Positions 41,817 to 50,278 of a stretch of 64,000 bases of DNA are shown one piece after another. The notes beneath the pieces were generated by a model that ran no database searches, was not told the origin of the DNA, and saw only the letters and a list, made by a program, of their open reading frames with translations. Location of the stretch: contig NZ_JAENIK010000013.1 of the NCBI RefSeq assembly GCF_016595465.1, forward strand, positions 62,001 to 126,000. Direction: 5' to 3'. The translations under genes and the position numbers were made by a program. Each line of letters opens with the position of its first letter. The stretch's first letter is position 1. The stretch is from Luteolibacter yonseiensis. Lineage in GTDB: Bacteria; Verrucomicrobiota; Verrucomicrobiia; Verrucomicrobiales; Akkermansiaceae.

Positions 41817-41831
41817 ACCGGATGCGGCTTT
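41799..41831. terminator. Bidirectional terminator between the membrane-protein pair and argG
   Basis: A perfect 14-bp stem, AAAGCCGCATCCGG (41799-41812) with CCGGATGCGGCTTT (41818-41831), around a 5-nt loop gives T-ends in both directions. It serves two convergent genes. Confidence 0.85.
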
Positions 41832-41860
41832 GAGATGAAAAACAGACGGTAATTCCCGGA

Positions 41861-43144
41861 TCAGAGACCCTGGCGCGCGGTGGCCTTGAGGCGCAGCGCG
41901 TTCAGGGCGATGAAGCCGGTGGCGTCGTCCTGGTTGTAGGCCTCCTCCTGCCCGCCTTCCATGGTGGCGACGGCTTCGGAATACATGCTGTAAGGGCTGC
42001 GGCGGCCTGCCTGCATGACGTTGCCCTTGTAGAGTTTGAGGCGGACTTCGCCGGTCACGGTCTTCTGCGTCTCGGTGACGAGCGCCTGGATCGCCACGCG
42101 CTCCGGTGCGAACCAGAAGCCGTTGTAGACGAGTTGCGCGTATTTCGGGATGAGGCTGTCGCGGATGTGCATGGACTCGCGGTCCACCACGAGGGTTTCC
42201 AGATCGCGATGGGCCGCGAGGAGAATGGTGCCGCCGGGGGTTTCGTAGATGCCGCGCGACTTCATGCCGACGAAGCGGTTTTCCACGATGTCCACCCGGC
42301 CGATGCCGTTGCGTCCGCCGAGCAGGTTCAGCACGCGCATCACGCCATATGGCGAGAGGAGTGCGTAGCCGTCCTGGGTGCCGGTGGATTTCACATCGCC
42401 GAGTTCGGTGAGGATGGCGTCGAGGTTCTCGTGTCTGAGGCCGATGGCGTTGCCCTTCTCGAACAGGATTTCGATGTATTCCGCCTTGTCCGGCGCGTCC
42501 TCCGGGGAAACGGAGAGCACATACATGTCGGTATCCGCAGGGGTGGTGGCGTCATACCATGGGTCTTCCATGGCACCGGCCTCGAAGGAGATGTGCAGGA
42601 GGTTGCGGTCCATCGAGTAGGGCTTCTTCATGGAAGCCTTGATCGGGATGTTGTTCGCCTCGGCGTAGGCGATCATCTCGGCACGGCCGGGGAATTCCTT
42701 ACGGAACTCGGCGTCGCGCCATGGGGCGATGCACTTGACGTTCGGCGCGAGAGCGGCGGCGGAGAGTTCGAACCGCACCTGGTCGTTGCCCTTGCCGGTG
42801 GCTCCGTGGGCGATGGCGTCCGCACCTTCCGCAAGGGCGATCTTGATCATGTCGTGCGTGATGCAGGGACGGGCGATGGAGGTGCCGAGCAGGTAGCGGC
42901 CTTCATAAATCGCGCCCGCCTGGATCATCGGGAAAATGTAGTTCGCGGCGAAATCTTCCTTGAGATCACCGATGTAGCACTTGGACGCACCGGTGCTGAG
43001 AGCCTTGGCTTCCAGGCCGTCGAGCTCGTCCCCCTGGCCGACGTCGGCACAGTAGGCGATGATCTCGGCATTGTACTTGGCCTTGAGCCAGAGAAGAAGG
43101 ACGGAGGTATCAAGACCACCGGAATAGGCGACGACGATTTTCAT
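41861..43144 (-). CDS. argG: Argininosuccinate synthase
   Basis: The 427-residue enzyme joins citrulline and aspartate with ATP to make argininosuccinate in arginine biosynthesis. The N-type ATP pyrophosphatase loop [17 protein letters not shown] is at the N-terminus, followed by [48 protein letters not shown], the substrate region [20 protein letters not shown], and ending [20 protein letters not shown]. All are family hallmarks. ATG 43144 places the pyrophosphatase loop at residue ~7; a start five codons upstream is possible. It is divergent from the Ser/Thr kinase gene (239-bp gap), and no other arg gene is adjacent. Confidence 0.97.
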   Translation of the reverse strand: MKIVVAYSGGLDTSVLLLWLKAKYNAEIIAYCADVGQGDELDGLEAKALSTGASKCYIGDLKEDFAANYIFPMIQAGAIYEGRYLLGTSIARPCITHDMIKIALAEGADAIAHGATGKGNDQVRFELSAAALAPNVKCIAPWRDAEFRKEFPGRAEMIAYAEANNIPIKASMKKPYSMDRNLLHISFEAGAMEDPWYDATTPADTDMYVLSVSPEDAPDKAEYIEILFEKGNAIGLRHENLDAILTELGDVKSTGTQDGYALLSPYGVMRVLNLLGGRNGIGRVDIVENRFVGMKSRGIYETPGGTILLAAHRDLETLVVDRESMHIRDSLIPKYAQLVYNGFWFAPERVAIQALVTETQKTVTGEVRLKLYKGNVMQAGRRSPYSMYSEAVATMEGGQEEAYNQDDATGFIALNALRLKATARQGL

Positions 43145-43383
43145 GAGGGCGGGAGGCAATCATGAAGCGGCGCGGCGGGCAAGCGGCGAATCGAGAGGAG
43201 AATTCCGGGATTTCCCGCGATTGCGGACCGCTCCGGTCATCGCAAGCGCCGCCCGCGCCCCAAAAAGATCATTTGCTAACAGAATTCCCTACGGCGATGG
43301 GTAATAGGCAAAACAACCGCGCCGGGGCGTTTTCGTGGTTGCGGCATGGTTTGAAATTTTTCAATATCTGGCAATTCGACATC

Positions 43384-45246
43384 ATGGAAGAACGTTACGA
43401 AATCCGCGGGAAAATCGGGCAAGGCGGTCTGGGTGCGGTTTACAAGGGATACGACACGCGGATGAACCGCGAAGTCGCGATCAAGCGGATTTCTGTCACG
43501 AGTGATGACCCGGCCTTGCAGGAGGAATCCACCCGCCAGCTCATCAAGGAAGCGGGCGCGCTGGCGTCATTACAACATCCACACATCGTGACGATCTACG
43601 ATGTCGGCTCCGATGCCGACGGACCCTATGTGGTGATGGAACTCATCAATGGCAAGACGCTGGACGAGCTCATCGAACGCGCGCCGCTGACATGGCCGGA
43701 CTTCCGCGAGCTGGCGATCCAGACGATGGAGGCGTTGATCGCCGCACAGGAGCTGGACCTGATCCACAGCGACATCAAGCCGTCCAACCTGATGCTGACG
43801 TGGCTGCCGTCGGGAAAATTCCAGATGAAAATCGTGGATTTCGGGCTGGCAACCCTCACCCAATCGCAGACGAAGGAAGAATTGGAAGAGCTGGAGGCGG
43901 TGTTCGGCTCCATCTTTTTCATGGCTCCGGAACAGTTCGAGCGGGTGCCTATCGATGCCCGGGTGGACATCTACGCGATGGGTTGCGTATACTACCAGGC
44001 ACTGACGGGGACCTATCCGTTCCGGGGGGAAACGGGGAATGAAGTGATGGTTGCCCATCTCCACCACACCGTCATCCCCCTGCAGGACATCCGCCAGGGC
44101 ATCCCGAAATGGGCTTGTGACTGGATCATGTGGATGATCAACCGCATGCCCGACGACCGCCCCGCATCCGCCCGGGAAGCCCTTCAGGTTTTCCTGCAGA
44201 ACGACAAGAATCCCTCACCCACCGTAAGCCTCGGCCGGGCGGTTCCGGTTGTCCCGGCAGGCCCGCGCCCCCGCATGAGCGGATCGGCCGCACCCACCGC
44301 CAAAGCCATCACACCCGGCCGGCCCATCCTTGATCCGAGGATGCAGCCGCCAGGCTATGTCTCCCCCGCTCCCGAGCCGGAGCCCATTCCCGAACCACCG
44401 CCGACGACCACCGCGCCACAGCCGCTGCTGCCCCCGGAAGGCTCCAAGCCAAGCATCCATACCGGCCCGCATGAGATTCCCGAGGTGGTGTCCACTCCCA
44501 CGGTTCCATTGAATCCCACCGGACGCATCATGCCGACGGTCACCCGCACGGTCATCATTCCCCAGAAGAAATCAAACAAGGGAGCGAAGATCGCAGGCAC
44601 GCTGTTGTTGCTCGTGATCTTCGGCGTACTGGCCATGCTTTTGAAGCAACGGCTCGCGGAAAACAAGCTGGAGCAACGCTACCCGAACCTCATCGTCGAG
44701 GCAGGAAAAAGCGAGGTCAAGGAGCTGCCCGTATCTGGCGCGGAATACAGCCGCTTCCTCAAGGATGCGGCGGATGCGGGTACGGATGACAAGCGCCAGG
44801 CCTATTTCCAGGCCCTGCTGAAAGCCAAGGCCAACGACGGCACCGACATTGATGCGGCGACCTCGGATTTCATCATCAAAACCACACAGATTCTTCCGGA
44901 GGTCCGCGAGCTGATGATCCGCTCGGTGCTGTCGAAACGCGTCACTCCGGCGTCCGTGCCCGGCCTCACCGAATTCGCCCGCAGCACGAAGGACACCAAA
45001 TCCGCGATCGCGATCTTCGAGGTCACCCGCAGCGTAACGGATGACAAGCAGTTCGAGGCCTACCTCAGCATCGCCCGCTATCACAACGATGCGAATTTCC
45101 GCAAGGCGGCGGAGGAATCCGCCATCAGCGTGATCAAGAAAAGCAACAACCGGTCCGCGCTTCTAAGTCAGGCCGCGGAGGCGGAAAGGGAGGAAACGGA
45201 TTCCAAGATCAAGGAGTCGATGAAGCGGATCCAGGCTGGCGGCTGA
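43384..45246 (+). CDS. Ser/Thr protein kinase with one membrane helix and an exported C-terminal domain
   Basis: The 620-residue PknB-type kinase has a glycine loop (KIGQGGLGAVYKGYDTRMNR), lysine in VAIKRISV, a catalytic loop HSDIKPSNLML (near residue 129), DFGLA (near 152) and APEQ. HSD replaces the usual HRD, making it a non-RD kinase. A Pro-rich linker (~285-395) leads to a single membrane helix, IAGTLLLLVIFGVLAMLL (~400-420), then ~200 helical residues outside the cytoplasm with no recognised sensor fold. Translation from 43384 is chosen because the kinase fold starts there; the upstream extension has no similarity to kinases. It probably senses something at the envelope and phosphorylates cytoplasmic targets; both are unknown. 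Confidence 0.9.
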   Translation: MEERYEIRGKIGQGGLGAVYKGYDTRMNREVAIKRISVTSDDPALQEESTRQLIKEAGALASLQHPHIVTIYDVGSDADGPYVVMELINGKTLDELIERAPLTWPDFRELAIQTMEALIAAQELDLIHSDIKPSNLMLTWLPSGKFQMKIVDFGLATLTQSQTKEELEELEAVFGSIFFMAPEQFERVPIDARVDIYAMGCVYYQALTGTYPFRGETGNEVMVAHLHHTVIPLQDIRQGIPKWACDWIMWMINRMPDDRPASAREALQVFLQNDKNPSPTVSLGRAVPVVPAGPRPRMSGSAAPTAKAITPGRPILDPRMQPPGYVSPAPEPEPIPEPPPTTTAPQPLLPPEGSKPSIHTGPHEIPEVVSTPTVPLNPTGRIMPTVTRTVIIPQKKSNKGAKIAGTLLLLVIFGVLAMLLKQRLAENKLEQRYPNLIVEAGKSEVKELPVSGAEYSRFLKDAADAGTDDKRQAYFQALLKAKANDGTDIDAATSDFIIKTTQILPEVRELMIRSVLSKRVTPASVPGLTEFARSTKDTKSAIAIFEVTRSVTDDKQFEAYLSIARYHNDANFRKAAEESAISVIKKSNNRSALLSQAAEAEREETDSKIKESMKRIQAGG

Positions 45247-45275
45247 GGTGGCGGCGGTCCGCTGCGAACGTCGCA

Positions 45276-46424
45276 TCAAGGCGAATAAACCACCACGGGT
45301 CCCACACCGCTGCCCTGCACGCGGCGGAGTTTTTCCACGGCTTTTTTCAGCGCGGTGGCTGCGGCCAGGGCCTCCTCCATCGTGTTGAGCCGGGAAAAAC
45401 TGATACGGAGACTGCTTTTGGCGATCTCCTCCGGAATACCCATCGCGAGCTGCACGTGCGAGGGTTTCTGCTTGCCCGTCATGCATGCCGATCCGGCGGA
45501 ACAAGCCACCCCCGCTTCATCCAGCAGGATCAGCAGACCGGCGGCATCGCACCGGTCGAAGGAAAGGTGCGACGTGTTCGGCAGGCGGTGCAGGGTGTCC
45601 CCGTTCACCCGGATTCCGGAAATCTCTTCAAGCGCCTTTGCTTCGAAAGCATCTCGGATCGCACCTGTGGATTCGCTGGAATGCTTCATCATCCATTCCG
45701 CAGCGGCTCCCATCCCGACGATGCCGGCCGTATTCTCCGTGCCGCTGCGCCTGCCGGCTTCCTGGCCACCACCCTCCAGCAGCGGCTTGAAACGCAGGCC
45801 GTCGCGCACGAAAAGCGCGCCCACACCTTTCGGTCCGTGAAATTTATGGGCGGACATCGAGAGCATGTCCACGCCGAGCGCGCGAACGTCGAGCGGAATT
45901 TTTCCCGCCGCCTGGATCGCGTCCGTGTGAACCGGCAACCCGCGCTCGTGTGCGAGAGCGACGATTTCGGACAGGGGTTGGATGACGCCGGTTTCATTGT
46001 TCGCTGCCATCACGGAGACAAATGCCGCCCCATCAAGCGAGCTGACGAAATTGTCGATTTCCAGCCTCCCTTCCAGAGTCACGGCGACCTTGGCGGCGGA
46101 TCTTTCCAAGCCCTCCACATAACGCAGCACCGCGCTGTGTTCGATGGAGGAGACGACCGCCTTCCCCTGCCCCGTCAGGCGATCGAGCGAATGGAGGGCG
46201 GTGTTCACGCTCTCCGTACCGCCTCCGGTGAAAATGATCTCGCCAGGTTCCGCGCCGATCAGCGCTGCGACTTGTCCGCGTGCGTGGTCGATGGCTTTTC
46301 GGGCCGCTTTTGCACCCGCGTAAGCTCCCGAGGGATTGGAAAAACCATCCCGCAGCCAAGGCAGCATGGCATCCAACACTTCAGGGAGAAGCGGCGTGGT
46401 GGCATTCGCATCCAGGTAGATCAC
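45276..46424 (-). CDS. Cysteine desulfurase (NifS/IscS-like)
   Basis: The 382-residue PLP enzyme takes sulfur from cysteine to form alanine and an enzyme persulfide for Fe-S cluster or thiolation pathways. Visible elements: MIYLDANATTPLLPEV, IIFTGGGTESVNTAL, AANNETGVIQPL, the PLP lysine in SAHKFHGPKGVGALF, GGGQEAGRRSGTENTAGIVG and the persulfide Cys loop VACSAGSACMTG. It has a GTG start. It begins 12 bp after the stop of the M50-like membrane-protease gene, so the two likely form an operon. No isc or suf scaffold gene lies nearby, so the exact sulfur acceptor cannot be assigned. Confidence 0.93.
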   Translation of the reverse strand: MIYLDANATTPLLPEVLDAMLPWLRDGFSNPSGAYAGAKAARKAIDHARGQVAALIGAEPGEIIFTGGGTESVNTALHSLDRLTGQGKAVVSSIEHSAVLRYVEGLERSAAKVAVTLEGRLEIDNFVSSLDGAAFVSVMAANNETGVIQPLSEIVALAHERGLPVHTDAIQAAGKIPLDVRALGVDMLSMSAHKFHGPKGVGALFVRDGLRFKPLLEGGGQEAGRRSGTENTAGIVGMGAAAEWMMKHSSESTGAIRDAFEAKALEEISGIRVNGDTLHRLPNTSHLSFDRCDAAGLLILLDEAGVACSAGSACMTGKQKPSHVQLAMGIPEEIAKSSLRISFSRLNTMEEALAAATALKKAVEKLRRVQGSGVGPVVVYSP

Positions 46425-46436
46425 GGGAGGAATTTG

Positions 46437-47369
46437 TCAGAATCTACCCGCCGCGCGCAATTCTAACAACAGGTGGTTCCCCCAGCGCAGGGCCATGTCA
46501 CTCCAGGTCGCGGCGTGCCGCAGCCATTCCATCCCGAAGTCCCGGATGTTTTGCAACGGCGACTTTTCCGCGAGGCAGAACAATCCGACGAGCACGAGGA
46601 TGTTCGCGAAGAAAATGATGACGAGCGAGAGGTAGGTCCCGTTCTCCTTCAGGTCCGGCTGGTCCCGGGGGATCATCCACAGGGTCCAGACCATGTGAAA
46701 CGTCCATGTCACGCCCATGGTGGCATAGAGCAGCCGGTCCCACTCCGGCGAAAGTCCCGCGGAAAACCGCAGCACGACGTAGAACAACGCGGCGACGACC
46801 GACCAGAACGGCACGAAATACGGCGAGAGCGCGATGACGAGGTTGGTTTTGTTCGTCGTGATGTAGCCGCCCTCCGCGCTGACGTGGAATTCGGACACCT
46901 TCCCCCGGTAGAGTTTCACGAAAACCGCATGCGTGAGTTCGTGACCCAGCACATAGAGGTAGAGGAAAAAGGTCTGCAACAGCCCCGACCAGAACCAGCC
47001 GATCATGACCAGAGCTCCCGTTGCGAAATACCAGAACTCGGTGGATTTCCAGAAATCCTGATGCACCGTGGCTTGGGAGAAACGGGACAGGAAGGTCCAG
47101 GTGGTCACCCAGCACAACGGAAGCAGCAGCGTCGCCAGGCTCCAGCGCACCAACCGCTTCGGCCACTCGGATGGTTCCGCATTCTCCTCAAGATCAGCGG
47201 CATCCGCGACCCAGACATATCGCTTGCTGCGGCTGCCCCCCTTGCGGTTCGCTTGTTCATGTGCCCTGTTGTTCGCGGAACTGAGCGCTTCCGCGAACGA
47301 AACACGCGCGCGCCGTTGGTTTTCCAACGGGCGGCGGGCGGAGACCGGGGAGCGGGGCTTTTTCACCAT
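46437..47369 (-). CDS. M50-like membrane metalloprotease
   Basis: The 310-residue protein has a basic, Arg/Lys-rich cytoplasmic N-terminus and about six hydrophobic helices. The zinc motif HELTH lies within a helix (YLYVLGHELTHAVFVKLYRG), followed by TNLVIALSPYFVPFWSVVAA, consistent with an intramembrane M50-type peptidase or a close relative. The glycine before H and the membrane placement argue against a soluble protease. It is the first gene of a probable operon with the cysteine desulfurase and is divergent from the exonuclease gene (118 bp). The substrate is unknown. Confidence 0.7.
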   Translation of the reverse strand: MVKKPRSPVSARRPLENQRRARVSFAEALSSANNRAHEQANRKGGSRSKRYVWVADAADLEENAEPSEWPKRLVRWSLATLLLPLCWVTTWTFLSRFSQATVHQDFWKSTEFWYFATGALVMIGWFWSGLLQTFFLYLYVLGHELTHAVFVKLYRGKVSEFHVSAEGGYITTNKTNLVIALSPYFVPFWSVVAALFYVVLRFSAGLSPEWDRLLYATMGVTWTFHMVWTLWMIPRDQPDLKENGTYLSLVIIFFANILVLVGLFCLAEKSPLQNIRDFGMEWLRHAATWSDMALRWGNHLLLELRAAGRF

Positions 47370-47487
47370 GCGGGTTTCGCGCGGAGATTATTTCGCAGAC
47401 CTTAACAAATCAAGAGAGATCGGAGCACGTCGGGAACGGTCGAGTGCTGGCTTGCCTCGGAGACCGTCGTCCGCTGTCTTGGGTCGC

Positions 47488-48093
47488 ATGACACTTGTCC
47501 GCCACTGCCGGTTTTCCGCCATCGATTTCGAATCGGCGGGGGCGGCACGGGGAAAAACCGATAGTCCGGTGCAGGTAGGCCTTGCCTCCTGGGCGCTGCC
47601 GGACGGACACGCCGATCCGTTCGTCTCCTATCTGCAAACGGATTCCCCGATCCAGTGGTCCGCCCGCAAGGTCCACGGCATCGGCCCCGAACAACTCAAG
47701 GACGCCCCCGCCCTCCTCATGCTTTGGCCGGAGTTCAGGAAGCGCATGGCAGGCGCGGTCGTCGTCGCACATGGGAAAGGCACCGAAAAACGCTTCCTCC
47801 GCGCCTTTCCCGGCCATGGATTCGGCCCTTGGATCGACACCCTCCTGCTGGCGCGCGCGGCGTGGCCGCACCTGGCGGACCATTCGCTCGGCGCGCTCTG
47901 CGAGTCGCACGGCCTGACAAACGCCATCCACACGCTGGTTCCGGAGAAATCCTGGCACGACGCCCTGTTCGATGCGGTTGCATCCCTCGTTTTGCTCGCC
48001 TATGTGGTAGAGTCCCACGATCTCGCGGATCACCCCGTGGAATCGCTGCTGCAACCGGACACGTCACGCTGGCACCAATTCAAACGCTCATGA
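47488..48093 (+). CDS. DEDDh-type 3'-5' exonuclease (DnaQ-like)
   Basis: The 201-residue protein has the exonuclease fold of the DnaQ/RNase T superfamily. Exo I is FSAIDFESAG (D-x-E), Exo II lies around VVVAHGKGTEKRFLRAFPG, and Exo III is SWHDALFDAVASLVLLAYVV (H-x4-D). A good start is the ATG at 47488; longer in-frame extensions run into the divergent gene. The stop overlaps the next gene's ATG by 4 nt. It might be a proofreading-like or RNA-processing nuclease. There is no polymerase subunit nearby. Confidence 0.85.
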   Translation: MTLVRHCRFSAIDFESAGAARGKTDSPVQVGLASWALPDGHADPFVSYLQTDSPIQWSARKVHGIGPEQLKDAPALLMLWPEFRKRMAGAVVVAHGKGTEKRFLRAFPGHGFGPWIDTLLLARAAWPHLADHSLGALCESHGLTNAIHTLVPEKSWHDALFDAVASLVLLAYVVESHDLADHPVESLLQPDTSRWHQFKRS

Positions 48094-48902
48094 CCACCCG
48101 TCATCCCACCACAGGCACCCCGGGCAAGATCATCCCGCTCCTCTGCACATTCTTCCTCGGCGGCCTCGCCCATGATTCCCAGGCCCAGACCCCGCCCCAA
48201 CCCATCGCGCCCGCACCGGCGATCCCCCCTCCCGCCCCGGCGAAAACCGATCCCGACGCCGCACTGGTGATCTCACTGCTGGGACAAAACCTTTCCAACA
48301 GGACTTTTTCCTTCGCAACCGTCGCCGAGGCCTGTTCCGGAAAACGCGTGCTCCCGCTCACCGATGACGCGGCACACAAACGGGTCACCGCCGCCATCGA
48401 AAAAGCGCTGACAGCCACCTTTGAAGGATCGGGCCGCGAGGATTCCCCTGTCAGCAAGCTCCACAGTGCTGATGAAATTTCCAAATTTTTCGAGGACAAC
48501 ATCCATAAACACCTGAACGGGATTCCCGGTATCAAGTGTGATCCCCCGCCGGCCCGCGGCGCCGGACACCAGCGGCCTGATTATCCGAACCTCCGCATCG
48601 TTGACGAGGAATCGAAGATCGTCTTCTACCTCGATCCGAAACCCCTTCCTCAAGGCACGGCGGACGCTTCGTCCCTCACATTTCATTTCGAGCCGAAGAA
48701 TGAGACCCTCAAGATCAACGAGGACGCCGTGCATCTGCTGGCCGGAATCGAGCATGAGGGCAAGGAAGGTGCATGGAAATTCACGGGATGGCGGATCGTG
48801 GATTTGTCAAAGGTCAAGGTCCGGCTCAAGGCCGAGTTCCAGGCCACCAATAACGACCTTTATCAGAAAACCGAGCTTTCCCTCCCCGGTTCGTCCCGTT
48901 AG
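48090..48902 (+). CDS. Secreted hypothetical protein
   Basis: The 270-residue protein has a long n-region, then a hydrophobic signal (KIIPLLCTFFLGGLAHDSQA) and a Pro/Ala-rich linker. The mature body has no recognised domain but looks folded, with charged helices (RVTAAIEKALTATFEG, KLHSADEISKFFEDNIHKHL) and strands (PNLRIVDEESKIVFYLDPK). Its ATG overlaps the stop of the exonuclease gene (ATGA), so they are translationally coupled even though one product is cytoplasmic and the other exported. It ends 12 bp before mntR. Confidence 0.75.
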   Translation: MTTRHPTTGTPGKIIPLLCTFFLGGLAHDSQAQTPPQPIAPAPAIPPPAPAKTDPDAALVISLLGQNLSNRTFSFATVAEACSGKRVLPLTDDAAHKRVTAAIEKALTATFEGSGREDSPVSKLHSADEISKFFEDNIHKHLNGIPGIKCDPPPARGAGHQRPDYPNLRIVDEESKIVFYLDPKPLPQGTADASSLTFHFEPKNETLKINEDAVHLLAGIEHEGKEGAWKFTGWRIVDLSKVKVRLKAEFQATNNDLYQKTELSLPGSSR

Positions 48903-48914
48903 CGTCGCCCTCCC

Positions 48915-49364
48915 ATGACTTCACTACCCCGGCGCACCAGCGGCTCTGTCGCCATGGACGATTACCTTGAGCAGATCCTGCATCTCATCAAGGACAAGGG
49001 CTACGCCCGCGCCGTGGACATCTCCAAAAACCTCGGCATTTCACAGGCCAGCGTGACCAACATGCTCCAGCGGCTGGATGCGGAAGGACTGGTCAAACAC
49101 GAGAAATACCGCGGCACCGTCCTGACAGACGAGGGCCAGCGCATCGCCCTCGCCATCATCGAGCGCCACGAGACGCTCACGCGGTTCCTGCGGCTCTTCG
49201 GCATCGACGAGGAAACCATCTACCACGATGTCGAAGGCATGGAACACCACGTCTCGCGCCCGACGCTGAATGTCATCCGCGCGGTGGCGGATGCGCTGGA
49301 GGCGGATCCGGAGTTGTTGGAGCGTGTGCGCAAGGAGGGCCGACTTTCAGCCGACCCGGGTTGA
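48915..49364 (+). CDS. mntR: Manganese-dependent transcriptional regulator MntR (DtxR family)
   Basis: The 149-residue DtxR/MntR-type repressor closely follows Bacillus MntR. The N-terminal metal ligands lie in MDDYLEQILHLI (D and E), the winged helix in SQASVTNMLQRLDAEGL and EKYRGTVLTDEGQRIA, and the second ligand cluster in IIERHETLTRFL and DVEGMEHHVS. It has no SH3-like C-terminal domain, as in MntR rather than DtxR. With Mn(II) bound it should repress manganese uptake genes, but no mntH or mntABC is in the window. The last codons, KEGRLSADPG and stop, lie in a 33-bp sequence repeated at 50241. Confidence 0.93.
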   Translation: MTSLPRRTSGSVAMDDYLEQILHLIKDKGYARAVDISKNLGISQASVTNMLQRLDAEGLVKHEKYRGTVLTDEGQRIALAIIERHETLTRFLRLFGIDEETIYHDVEGMEHHVSRPTLNVIRAVADALEADPELLERVRKEGRLSADPG

Positions 49365-49365
49365 C
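49333..49365. repeat. 33-bp direct repeat, left copy (mntR 3' end)
   Basis: Matches 50241-50273 at 30 of 33 positions (shared core TTCAGCCGACCCGGGTTGAC). It covers the last codons and stop of mntR. Confidence 0.85.
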
Positions 49366-49541
49366 CGGACATCTGCTTTCCGCGAGGAAGCGTATCGAGG
49401 GGTGGTTGGAAATTTGAATTTCATTGCGCGAATGACAGCCCTACTCCCCGGAACAGCTTCAACTTTTGACACCCTCCGGTCAGGAGATAGAAAGCGACTA
49501 CTTCCGTCTAAGAAAAACCAGCCCTGAGTGTCTTATTACCG

Positions 49542-50090
49542 ATGAAACAGCAATTCATTGCAGCGCTTTTGCCATTCGGAGTCAGTCAGGTTGCATCGGC
49601 GTTCGATACCGGAAAAGCTTCCACCGACCGATTCAAAGTTACCTATGTGGAGCCTGCTGTCGTTCCGCCGATCACCGCGCTACCGGATTTTTACCTGGAA
49701 AGGAAGGCCGCCATCGAGGCCGACCGGACCGCGTTGAAAAATGGCACGAGCAAGGAAGACCTCCTCCTCACCCGCAAACTGCATTTCCAATACGCCTTGT
49801 ATCCGATCCGCATCACGGACAAGAAAACAGGTTTCACCTACGAACTCCAAAGTGATCGGAGAACCATCATCGCGAAAAAACCGAATGGCGATCTCATTTG
49901 GAAGATCAACCCTTATAAAGATGCGAAACTCGGGCCATACCGTGTGAAACATCCGTTCATCCATTATTTCGGAAGGTCCGCCAACTATTCCAAATTGAAA
50001 GGCCCGGTGCTCGCCATCGCATTCACCTCCTCGCAATTTGGTGATATCGACCTCGAATCCGGCAAATTCCATTGGCAGGGTCAGGACTAA
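49542..50090 (+). CDS. Hypothetical exported protein between direct repeats
   Basis: The 182-residue protein has a short N-terminal hydrophobic region ending in an A-x-A-like site (IAALLPFGVSQVASAFDTG), consistent with export. The mature part is rich in aromatic and basic residues (TRKLHFQYALYPIRITDKKT, GFTYELQSDRRTIIAKKPNG, FIHYFGRSANYSKLKGPVLA). No known family is recognised. The gene and its flanks (49366-50240) are bounded by 33-bp near-identical direct repeats, and local AT content is higher than in mntR or dnaB, so the block may be acquired DNA. Confidence 0.6.
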   Translation: MKQQFIAALLPFGVSQVASAFDTGKASTDRFKVTYVEPAVVPPITALPDFYLERKAAIEADRTALKNGTSKEDLLLTRKLHFQYALYPIRITDKKTGFTYELQSDRRTIIAKKPNGDLIWKINPYKDAKLGPYRVKHPFIHYFGRSANYSKLKGPVLAIAFTSSQFGDIDLESGKFHWQGQD

Positions 50091-50240
50091 AAAAGACACT
50101 GGGAGCCTTCGCAACCTGCGAGGGCTCGAGACGACGTTGAAAAATGGTTGATTCGCTGTTTTTGCCAAACCACCGGCGCCGCGCTTCCAGATGCCCACCG
50201 ATCAGATCGGTGAAGACTGAATCGACAGCGATAGGACATG

Positions 50241-50273
50241 AGGAGGAACGACCTTCAGCCGACCCGGGTTGAC
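50241..50273. repeat. 33-bp direct repeat, right copy
   Basis: Right partner of 49333-49365, three mismatches, 908 bp offset. Immediately beyond it, GGGTTGAC and GTCAACCC form an 8-bp stem (50266-50285) at the dnaB 3' end. Confidence 0.85.
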
Positions 50274-50278
50274 TTCTG

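Noticed and set aside
50196-50212. Hairpin CACCGAT/ATCGGTG as terminator
   Set aside because: The stem is only 7 bp and no T-run follows; it is likely incidental.
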